Below the pieces are notes generated by a model that saw only the letters and a list, made by a program, of their open reading frames with translations, made no database searches and was not told where the DNA came from. From Thalassobacillus cyri (lineage in GTDB: Bacteria; Bacillota; Bacilli; Bacillales; Halobacillaceae), in assembly GCF_900107755.1 (NCBI RefSeq), contig NZ_FNQR01000010.1, positions 91,798-155,797 on the forward strand: a stretch of DNA of 64,000 nucleotides, written 5' to 3'. The position numbers and the translations under genes are program-made. Below, in pieces: positions 26,303-33,295 of the stretch; the stretch's first letter is position 1; every line of letters starts with the position of its first letter.

Positions 26303-26587
26303 TCAAACTATTTTTGTTTCTTCTTTCTTGAAAATACCAACCATTAACATAACGAGTCCGATTATGAAGATAAAGGGAAAAATATACCACATTATCAATC
26401 CTGCCCAAGCATTTTCTACAATGAATGCATAGGTTAACCCTATCGCAAAAGCTAAAGCTGGTGAAATTGGTACCATAAGAGCAATGCCCCATACCTTATA
26501 TTTATTATTTTTTGGTTTATCTACACTTAGCAGAAAAGCTACAAGCGCACCTATAAATGCAATTACATACCCTATAGCAATAGCCAT
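26303..26587 (-). CDS. small membrane protein, unknown
   Basis: A 94-residue protein with three hydrophobic segments (residues 1-20, 34-55 and 60-88) and a charged C-terminus KKEETKIV. The frame is open to 26626, but the ATG at 26587 has AGAGAGG nine bases upstream and begins the first membrane helix. I do not recognise the family. It lies between repeats R4 and R5, with the stop codon directly beside R4. Confidence 0.6.
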   Translation of the reverse strand: MAIAIGYVIAFIGALVAFLLSVDKPKNNKYKVWGIALMVPISPALAFAIGLTYAFIVENAWAGLIMWYIFPFIFIIGLVMLMVGIFKKEETKIV

Positions 26588-26625
26588 TTTATAAATCCTC
26601 TCTTTTTTAATATCTTCTTCTTTCA

Positions 26626-26740
26626 CTAAACTGCCCCGTTAGTTTAAAAGCGATCGTCTATATTGAACAATCGCGCCCTTTAACAGTAGACTTGATTTCG
26701 AGATATTGAAGCAGATCTATAACTCAACTGTTAGTCGAAT
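26626..26740 (+). repeat. interspersed cassette repeat R5 (full length)
   Basis: One of the two most complete copies. In order: ACTAAACTGCCCCGTTAGTT, GCGATCG then ATTGAACAATCGCGCCC (a hairpin), GTAGACTTGATTTCGAGATA, TTGAAGCAGATCT and AACTCAACTGTTAG. The stop codon of the cytidine deaminase gene (26731) lies inside the last block. Confidence 0.85.
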
Positions 26741-27150
26741 AACTCTTCATCTTTGTATGCTTTAGACCAATGGTAAGGTTGCACTTCTTCTAGTGTTTTG
26801 AAAAGCAATGCTGTCTCGCCATTTGAAGTTACTGCTACCTTTACATCTCTTCCCCAGTACATCAACCTTTCCTGACAGACCCCACAAGGAGTTAATACCT
26901 TAAGTTCTTCATTTTCATCTTCTCTTACAATACAAATGGAATGAGTAATTTTTGTATTAAATTTATGTGCTTCCAAAATCGCACCTGTTTCTATACATAA
27001 CTCTGTTAAAGCATTTATGACCTCTGGAGCAACACTCGTCAATATCTCACCCTTGTTAGTGTACATTGCTGCTGCACCACCCCAGCCAGTTGGGTATCTT
27101 TTTTCAAGCAGTTCTTTTGCTGCTTGATATAATTTTTGTTCAATATCCAA
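26731..27150 (-). CDS. Cytidine/blasticidin deaminase-like zinc hydrolase
   Basis: A 139-residue protein of the cytidine deaminase fold. It has the first zinc motif TELCIETGAI (Cys and catalytic Glu, about residues 49-58) and the second PCGVCQERLM (two Cys, about residues 88-97). It deaminates a nucleoside or a related base; blasticidin-S-deaminase-like members have the same size. The start is TTG with GGGGG seven bases before. It is flanked by full-length repeats R5 and R6, so it looks like a single-gene cassette. Confidence 0.85.
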   Translation of the reverse strand: MDIEQKLYQAAKELLEKRYPTGWGGAAAMYTNKGEILTSVAPEVINALTELCIETGAILEAHKFNTKITHSICIVREDENEELKVLTPCGVCQERLMYWGRDVKVAVTSNGETALLFKTLEEVQPYHWSKAYKDEELFD

Positions 27151-27215
27151 TGTTGTTCCCCCTAGTTACTCCTTTTCTTATTACAGCATAATTGTAACAC
27201 CTTAAACCGTTCTTA

Positions 27216-27336
27216 AACTAAACGGCTCGGTGAGTAAAAAAGCGATCGCCTTTATTGGACAATCGCCCCCTATAACGGAAGACTTGATTTCGAGATATTG
27301 AAGTAGATCTTCAACTAACGCACCTGTTAGTGGAAC
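27216..27336 (+). repeat. interspersed cassette repeat R6 (full length)
   Basis: Blocks in order: AAACTAAACGGCTCGGTGAG, GCGATCGCC then ATTGGACAATCGCCCCC, ACGGAAGACTTGATTTCGAG, ATATTGAAGTAGATCTTC and AACTAACGCACCTGTTAG. GAAGA and TCTTC can pair. About 33 bases on, a short minus-strand tail (LKKGYKRLNE, stop at 27369) may be a gene remnant. The rest of 27337-27523 is the leader of the next small gene. Confidence 0.85.
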
Positions 27337-27523
27337 AAGTACATCTTCTATTGCACATTAGGGTCGTACTATTCATTAAGCCGTTTATATCCTTTTTTCA
27401 GAAAGAAAAGTTTCCACTATTACCATAGTTTTCTCGTCCATCCCTCTTAGGATTAGAAGCATATATTATCAATGTAAGACATCTTATTCTTACCAATAAC
27501 TTTTTAAGGAGGCGAGTTTAGCT

Positions 27524-27622
27524 ATGTCTGACGGCAGAAATAGAAATAACTTTGAGTTAATTGTTGTGTTGTTTATTCTACTGATTATTGTAGGTGCAGC
27601 TTTTGTAAAAGACCGTTACTAA
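27524..27622 (+). CDS. YjcZ-like small sporulation-type membrane peptide
   Basis: A 32-residue ORF: a hydrophilic start (MSDGRNRNNF) followed by a helix ELIVVLFILLIIVGAAFV. That helix is the hallmark of YjcZ/YczN-type peptides of spore-forming Bacilli. A strong AAGGAGG site lies eleven to twelve bases before the ATG. It is on the plus strand, opposite to the cassette-type genes around it. Role unknown in general; sporulation-linked expression is typical of the family. Confidence 0.65.
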   Translation: MSDGRNRNNFELIVVLFILLIIVGAAFVKDRY

Positions 27623-27773
27623 TATGTCTAAAAAAAATTTCTAATAAGAAGATTTGTTTTTTTCAAACTGCCATTACCATTCATCCCACCTTATGAAAGA
27701 TTTTAATAATTTTATTGGGACTGCGATCCACAACTATTAGCCGCCTACGTAGTGTTGGTAGTCCTTATCCCTC

Positions 27774-27799
27774 AAGTCGAAGCATTGCTTCGACTTTTT
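27774..27799 (+). terminator. Rho-independent terminator
   Basis: A 10-bp perfect stem (AAGTCGAAGC and GCTTCGACTT) with a three-base loop followed by TTT. It would end the YjcZ-like transcript. The following 230 bases to 28029 hold no gene that I can support. Confidence 0.7.
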
Positions 27800-28029
27800 A
27801 TCATGGATCTCTCCATACCATAAGCGTCTTATTTTCATGTATTTCCAACTGCGTAATAGGGTCTAAACAACACAAAAACCGCTATTATGGTCGATTTTCC
27901 TCTTCCGCATAACTGAGAATGGATATGTTCATACTTATGGGGAGGCTGTCTGCCCGGGTATTCACTCCACCCTGTACGTTGGCAGAAGTCCTCCTTCTTT
28001 AAATAAAATAAAAAGAGGTGGAGCATATA

Positions 28030-28155
28030 GTGAATCTAATTATGAATAACATCGCCATTTTTATTTTCTTAATTCCTGGAATCCTTTTCTTTATAGGGAG
28101 TTGGATTATTTATAAAGTTTTTTCATTTCCTACTAAAGAAACAAAAAAGAAATAA
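28030..28155 (+). CDS. small membrane peptide, unknown (41 aa)
   Basis: Starts with GTG eleven or so bases after AGAGGTGG. It encodes one hydrophobic helix (AIFIFLIPGILFFIGSWII) and a basic tail (SFPTKETKKK). It has the look of a short membrane peptide from Bacilli but I cannot name the family. An internal ATG at 28042 is a possible alternative start. Confidence 0.45.
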   Translation: MNLIMNNIAIFIFLIPGILFFIGSWIIYKVFSFPTKETKKK

Positions 28156-28224
28156 ACTTTAGAATATCGCAAAACCATTATTACTTACTAGCAGTATATT
28201 GTAGCATCAAATATCCTTTCCTTC

Positions 28225-28318
28225 TTCCGCTAACCTGCCCCGTTAGCACAATAAGCGTTAGCCACTGTGCAACTATCGCCCCCGATTATGGAAAACTTGA
28301 GATTGAAATGAATATTTG
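28225..28318 (+). repeat. interspersed cassette repeat R7
   Basis: Blocks CGCTAACCTGCCCCGTTAGC, AAGCGTTAGCCACTGTGCAA, CTATCGCCCCCGATTATGGA and AAACTTGAGATTGAAATG. The end block is lost. It ends about 20 bases before the stop codon of the GNAT gene. Confidence 0.7.
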
Positions 28319-28339
28319 CCTAATACCCCAGATATTAAT

Positions 28340-28960
28340 TTAGGATTTGTTTAGTATCTGAGTAGCTTTGTGAAAATCCTTTTGTTTAACTAGAATATCG
28401 TAGGTTGTGCCGAACTCATTACTGTCTGGTCCTGCCATTGGGGTAGAAGTTGCAATCTTTTTATCAAAAGGCTCAACTGTAGCATGACCTCTGAATCCAG
28501 CATGCAATACTTTTCCTGTTGTAATTATAGCTGGATTATTATCTATTGATGTAATTAAGACAGATGTAGTATTTAGAACTTCATCAAGTGTCTTATCGTG
28601 CAATGAACTTCCGACTCCCTTCCTTTTATGTGATGAATCAACAGCTAATTCTACAAATTCAAAACAATCTTTTAACCAATGGCTAGCTTGTTCTAGTGTC
28701 ATTTGTTTTTCCAATTTTTCTCCATAAAATTGGCCAGGGAAACTTCGATAACCATATGAAAAACCTATTAGCTTTCCCCTCAGATCGGTTGCTTTTAAAC
28801 CTATAAATCCTTCATAGGTAGTATGCTTATGTATATTTTCTACTGCTGCTTCTAGTTCTTCACTTGAGAAACTTTCGCCTGTAAAAGTACGACAATATAA
28901 CTTGGCAATATCATGTAAGTCTTCCTCAAGTATGAATGAATAATTAATGTTTTCTTTCAT
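28340..28960 (-). CDS. GNAT-family N-acetyltransferase
   Basis: A 206-residue acetyltransferase. The acetyl-CoA-binding motif A reads VELAVDSSHKRKGVGSSLHDKTL (residues about 102-124, with Arg/Lys-x-x-Gly-x-Gly/Ser in KRKGVGS). A segment LIGFSYGYRSFPGQFYGE precedes it. The substrate cannot be deduced. GGGGG lies before the ATG, as in the other genes of the array, and repeat R7 follows the stop codon. Confidence 0.78.
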   Translation of the reverse strand: MKENINYSFILEEDLHDIAKLYCRTFTGESFSSEELEAAVENIHKHTTYEGFIGLKATDLRGKLIGFSYGYRSFPGQFYGEKLEKQMTLEQASHWLKDCFEFVELAVDSSHKRKGVGSSLHDKTLDEVLNTTSVLITSIDNNPAIITTGKVLHAGFRGHATVEPFDKKIATSTPMAGPDSNEFGTTYDILVKQKDFHKATQILNKS

Positions 28961-29036
28961 AAAATCCCCCTGAATTTTCTATTTATTTCCACATTAATTA
29001 TTTCAAAGGCCAACGATAAATTCAATTTTAAATCAT

Positions 29037-29102
29037 TATTATCTCGAAACTGAGTCTTCCACAATTCTGCCCTATACTTGAACACTCAGTTTCGAGATAA
29101 TA
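29037..29102. repeat. repeat-derived perfect palindrome R8
   Basis: Two 19-base arms (29037-29055 and 29084-29102) are perfect reverse complements, separated by 28 bases. Each arm contains the CTCGAAA/TTTCGAG core of the cassette repeat family, and the left arm runs on into the inverse of GGAAGACT. It may be two half-repeats fused head to head. The flanks 28961-29036 and 29103-29245 show nothing else. Confidence 0.6.
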
Positions 29103-29245
29103 GTTCTGTCACTTAATAACAATTATTTCAAAGTCAACCCTTTGCCACTTGTATCTCTTACAATAAATAGGAGAAAAGCCTTTTAAAATAGGTACGTTTT
29201 TTAAAATATTTACTTATAGAATTCTTGTCTTAACTTGGTCACTCC

Positions 29246-29463
29246 ATCCTAATAGATTATTTTGTTTTACTTCTAGCTTGTCTTAATTATTTTCCAAAGG
29301 GAGATGACCGGTCACCTATTAAAAGAAAGGCCTCTCAAAAGTTTATGAACTCTTGAGAGGCCTGTAGATTTAGTAAACGATTTTAAAAACCTGTCAAAAT
29401 CCAGTCAAATTGTTCTCAAACCCTATGATGAAAGGGTTTTGGGCGCTATCACATCATGCCGCC
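29246..29463 (-). repeat. copy B of the groEL 3' end, terminator and downstream region
   Basis: These 218 bases align without gaps to 39886-40103, with 16 differences by my count (about 93 % identity). They include the terminator hairpin (29330-29361), the CCAGTCAAAT motif and the last codons of groEL (Gly-Gly-Met-Met-stop, minus strand). Identity stops inside the coding part at 29463. With copy A it brackets the nas gene cluster, and looks like an attachment-site duplication. Bases 29464-29561 hold nothing else. Confidence 0.85.
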
Positions 29464-29561
29464 ATTAGGTTCACCATCATAAATTGGGGTATCTACTAAT
29501 TTCATAGCCTTATTTATAAAATGAACTGCTTCATACACTGCTTCCATTCCCCCCTCCCTCG

Positions 29562-30344
29562 TCAAGCTTCTATAACATCTGGCCGGGGAACTGGATCATT
29601 GTTTAATAAGCTCAGTTGATGGAGGCGGTCTCGAAAACGTACGACTTCCCCTACTACAATTATTGCAGGGTTCTTAATTCTAGCCTTTTCTACTACATCG
29701 ACAATGTTATCAAGTGTTCCCGATACAACCCTCTGATGCTCCGTGGTCCCCTGTTGAACAATAGCGACAGGAGTCTCTTTGTTTTTCTCACTCAGAAGGA
29801 GTTGTTCGCGTATGTATGGAAGGTTACTGATCCCCATATATATGGCCAGTGTATCCACACCTTTAGCTAAACTTTTCCAATCTACTTCCTCATGCCTTCC
29901 TTTACAGCGATAACCTGCGACTACAGCAAACGAGCTTCCCATATCTCTATGAGTAATCGGAATTCCGGCATAAGCAGGAGCAGCAATTCCAGAAGTAACA
30001 CCAGGAACGACCTCAAAGGAGATTCCATGCTTAGCTAATTCTTCTGCTTCCTCAGCCCCCCTTCCAAACACAAACGGATCTCCCCCCTTTAACCGTGTCA
30101 CGGTCTTCCCTTGTTTCGCGTATTTTACAAGCAGATGGTTGATGGTTTCCTGTTTTAAAATATGAAATTTAGGATGCTTTCCACAAAAGACTAAATCTAC
30201 ATTAGATTTAGCCTTCTCCAGCAGCTCTTCATTCACTAACCGGTCATATAAAATCACATCGGCCTTTTGAATACATTTCAGCGCTTTGACTGTAATCAAT
30301 TCTGCATCTCCTGGCCCAGCCCCAACTAGGTAAACCTTTGACAT
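29562..30344 (-). CDS. nasF: Uroporphyrinogen-III C-methyltransferase
   Basis: A 260-residue SUMT. It has the SAM-binding motifs VYLVGAGPGDAELITVKAL at the N-terminus, RLKGGDPFVFGRGAEEAEEL (about residues 80-99) and VVPGVTSGIAAPAYAGIPIT. It methylates uroporphyrinogen III twice, the first step to siroheme, the cofactor of the nitrite reductase encoded next to it. The open frame extends to 30422, but GAGGAGGG stands five bases before ATG 30344. It is the last gene of nasBCDEF and follows nasE closely. Confidence 0.92.
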   Translation of the reverse strand: MSKVYLVGAGPGDAELITVKALKCIQKADVILYDRLVNEELLEKAKSNVDLVFCGKHPKFHILKQETINHLLVKYAKQGKTVTRLKGGDPFVFGRGAEEAEELAKHGISFEVVPGVTSGIAAPAYAGIPITHRDMGSSFAVVAGYRCKGRHEEVDWKSLAKGVDTLAIYMGISNLPYIREQLLLSEKNKETPVAIVQQGTTEHQRVVSGTLDNIVDVVEKARIKNPAIIVVGEVVRFRDRLHQLSLLNNDPVPRPDVIEA

Positions 30345-30399
30345 ATTATCCCTCCTCAGGTTCGTCTCTTTCAAATATGGATAGCAATCCGGCCACCAT

Positions 30400-30726
30400 C
30401 TACTTATCAGGCAATAGGACATAGACTTCCCCGTTTTTTATCGCAACGTCAAACGTTTGAACACAACCTTCGTCTGGTTCCTGCACCTTTCCATCTTTGA
30501 CGCTTATTTTCCAGTCATGCATTGGGCAAAACACATGTTCACCGCTTACCATTCCTTCAGCTAATACACCTCCTTTGTGAGGACAGCGATTTTCTATCGC
30601 ATGAATCCTGCCATTATCCAACTTAAATATAGCAAGCTCAAGTTCGCCAACTACTGTGGTCTTTCCTATCTTCTCAGGCAGATCCTCTACTTTTGCAACA
30701 AAGACTTCATTTAGCAATGTTTCCAC
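30400..30726 (-). CDS. nasE: Assimilatory nitrite reductase small subunit
   Basis: A 108-residue NirD/NasE protein with a Rieske fold. Its two iron-sulfur motifs are NRCPHKGG and FCPMHDW, both with Cys and His retained. It joins the large subunit NasD to reduce nitrite to ammonium. A GTG at 30735 overlaps the ribosome binding site GAGGAG; the GTG at 30726, eight bases further on, is the likely start. It begins 19 bases after nasD. Confidence 0.9.
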   Translation of the reverse strand: METLLNEVFVAKVEDLPEKIGKTTVVGELELAIFKLDNGRIHAIENRCPHKGGVLAEGMVSGEHVFCPMHDWKISVKDGKVQEPDEGCVQTFDVAIKNGEVYVLLPDK

Positions 30727-30744
30727 CGAAACCACTCCTCTAAA

Positions 30745-33156
30745 TTAATAAGAATCTGAAGGTACTTTTACATTTTGATAGAGATCTTTCAGTATGTTCT
30801 GATCTTCTAACGCTTCCTTCCAAGGATCCTTAAGAACAGACAAAGCTTCATTCATTCTATGATTTAAATCCATGAACTTTTTCTTATCAGATAGGACAGA
30901 TTTGATCTTATCAAACCCGACTCTTTCTACCCATGCTGATGTTCGCTCTAAATAAGTTGCATCCTCCCTGTAATATTGTAAAAACGCGGCTGAAGTATCT
31001 ATAACTTCTTCCTCTGTTTTCACTTTACATAACAATTCCGCTTTCCTCATATGCGTGCCACCGTTTCCGCCAACATAGATTTCAAACTCACCATCCAGAC
31101 CGACAACACCTATATCTTTGACAGACCCTTCTGCGCAGTTTCTAGGGCAGGCAGATACACTCATTTTTACTTTATGAGGTGTATTTAGACCTTCAAATTT
31201 CTTTTCCAAGCGAACTCCTAACCCGATGGAATCCTGAGTTCCAAATCGGCAAAAGTCAGCTCCAACACATGTTTTCACTGTACGCAGCCCTTTTGAATAA
31301 GCGGATCCAGAAGGCATGTCTAATTCCGACCAAATATGCGGCAAATCTTCTTTTTCTACCCCGAGCAGATCCAGACGCTGTCCTCCGGTGACTTTGATTA
31401 ATTTCACTTCATATTTATCTGCCACATCGGCTATCTTTCTTAAATCATTCGAATTGGTTACTCCTCCGTACATCCGAGGAACGACTGAATAAGTACCGTC
31501 CTTTTGGATGTTCGCATGCAAACGTTCGTTTACAAAACGGGATTGCTTTTCATCTTGGTATTCTTTAGGATTAAGCATGCCAAGGTAATAGTTCAAAGCA
31601 GGCTTACACTTGGAACATCCTTCTTCTGAATTCCAACCAAGAACATTCATAACTTCTTTTGTATGTGTTAATCCTTTTGCTTTAATTTCTTCGACTACTT
31701 CCTCTTTTGAAAGTGTCGTGCAAGCACAAATTGACTCTTTAATATTTTGATTGAATTCATCTCCCAAGGTATGTTCTAAAAGTTCAGATACTAAAGATTT
31801 ACATCCTCCGCAAGATCTTGAAGCGTTTGTACAGCCTTTAACTTCTTCTACAGTTGAGAGCCCTTGCCTGTTTATGGATTCAACAATGGCTCCTTTTGTC
31901 ACTCCATTACATCCACAAATGATTTCTTCGTCCGGCATTCCTGCAACCAAATCCGCTCCTACTTCATCAGCACCGTCAGTATCTGTGTATTCTTCGATTG
32001 CGGCTCCTTTATTGATAAGGGATAACAGACGATTGCCATCCTTGGTATCGCCAAATAGAACAGCTCCTGTAATTTTTCCATCATCAATAAGGACTTTCTT
32101 ATAAATTCCTTTCCAATCGTCAAACACTTTAATTGTTTTCGTTCCCTCTTCTTCATTGATTTTTCCTGTAGAAAATACATCCACTCCTGATACTTTCAAT
32201 TGCGTTGATAAGACGGAACCCTCGTAACCTTCTCCTTCTAACTCGCAAATTTTGAGCGCCATTTCTTTCCCTTGCTGATACAAAGGTGACACCAAACCGT
32301 AGACCATCTCTCTATGCTCCGCACACTCCCCTACAGCAAAGATATTAGGAATCTGGGTTTCTAAATGATCATTGACAATGATTCCACGGTTTACAGGAAT
32401 CCCACTTTCTTTAGCTAAGCTGATGTTGGGCCTAATGCCGACAGCCATTACAACTAAATCTGCCTCGATTTCTTCTCCATCTTTAAATTTGAGGCCTTCC
32501 ACGCGGTCCTTGCCGGTAATTTCAGCTGACTGCTTCTCCAGAAGGAAATTCATCCCTTGCTCCTCAAGCTCCCTTTGAAGCATTTTACCTGCTGTTTTAT
32601 CCAACTGTCTTTCCATTAAATAATCAGCTATATGTACGACGTCCACCTCCATACCAAGGTTCAATAATCCTCGAGCCGCTTCCAAACCTAAGAGCCCTCC
32701 GCCGATGACCACAGCTTTTTTATACTCCTTTGCACATTCCATCATTTTTTCACAATCTTTAATGTCCCGAAATGCTGTGACGCCTTCTTTATCTGCCCCA
32801 GGAAGTGGAAGCATAAAGGGGACAGATCCTGTAGCTATGATTAACTTATCGAAATCAACTTGACGATCCTTATCTGTAAAGATGCGTTGTCTATCCTTAT
32901 CAATTACGGTTACAGTCTCTCCTGGATAAAGAAGGATATTGTTTTCTTCGTACCACTGCCAGTTGTTTAGAGTGATATCATCAATTTTTGTATCTCCCTG
33001 CAAGACTTTAGACAATTCAATTCGATTGTAATTTGGATATGGTTCACTTCCGAACACAGTAATTTCAAATTTTTCTGGTGATAACTTAATAACTTCTTCA
33101 ACCGCCCTTATACCTGCCATACCATTGCCAATTAGAACAAGTTTTTGCTTTGCCAT
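30745..33156 (-). CDS. nasD: Assimilatory nitrite reductase large subunit, NAD(P)H
   Basis: An 803-residue protein. Order of domains: FAD/NAD(P) pyridine-nucleotide oxidoreductase (1-320), two BFD-like [2Fe-2S] segments (CGCNGVTKG...CGGCK and CSKCKP, about 415-530), then the siroheme/[4Fe-4S] domain. The latter has both cluster motifs, TCVGADFCRFG and SACPRNCAEG, spaced as needed for siroheme binding. It reduces nitrite to ammonium in the cytoplasm with NasE. Gene order nasB-nasC-nasD-nasE-nasF is the same as in B. subtilis. Confidence 0.94.
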   Translation of the reverse strand: MAKQKLVLIGNGMAGIRAVEEVIKLSPEKFEITVFGSEPYPNYNRIELSKVLQGDTKIDDITLNNWQWYEENNILLYPGETVTVIDKDRQRIFTDKDRQVDFDKLIIATGSVPFMLPLPGADKEGVTAFRDIKDCEKMMECAKEYKKAVVIGGGLLGLEAARGLLNLGMEVDVVHIADYLMERQLDKTAGKMLQRELEEQGMNFLLEKQSAEITGKDRVEGLKFKDGEEIEADLVVMAVGIRPNISLAKESGIPVNRGIIVNDHLETQIPNIFAVGECAEHREMVYGLVSPLYQQGKEMALKICELEGEGYEGSVLSTQLKVSGVDVFSTGKINEEEGTKTIKVFDDWKGIYKKVLIDDGKITGAVLFGDTKDGNRLLSLINKGAAIEEYTDTDGADEVGADLVAGMPDEEIICGCNGVTKGAIVESINRQGLSTVEEVKGCTNASRSCGGCKSLVSELLEHTLGDEFNQNIKESICACTTLSKEEVVEEIKAKGLTHTKEVMNVLGWNSEEGCSKCKPALNYYLGMLNPKEYQDEKQSRFVNERLHANIQKDGTYSVVPRMYGGVTNSNDLRKIADVADKYEVKLIKVTGGQRLDLLGVEKEDLPHIWSELDMPSGSAYSKGLRTVKTCVGADFCRFGTQDSIGLGVRLEKKFEGLNTPHKVKMSVSACPRNCAEGSVKDIGVVGLDGEFEIYVGGNGGTHMRKAELLCKVKTEEEVIDTSAAFLQYYREDATYLERTSAWVERVGFDKIKSVLSDKKKFMDLNHRMNEALSVLKDPWKEALEDQNILKDLYQNVKVPSDSY

Positions 33157-33295
33157 GCAACAGAACCTCCAAATAAATAGTGATATTTTTTTGAATAATT
33201 CAATTATTATTGTTGTTCATTGTATGGGCAGTTCTTAGTTCATTCAATCCTTATGTCATAAAACCTGACATGATTTTTATAGTAAGCCTTTTCTT

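Noticed and set aside
27623..28029. Riboswitch in the long gap before the small membrane ORF
   Set aside because: I see a terminator hairpin but no known aptamer core words; support is too weak.
19208..29102. CRISPR array
   Set aside because: Repeats are about 80-130 bases, imperfect, kilobases apart and separated by genes; no cas genes are present.
19208..29102. Classical integron with attC sites
   Set aside because: No integrase gene is visible and the repeats do not show the standard R''/R' attC motifs in the right places; only the layout is similar.
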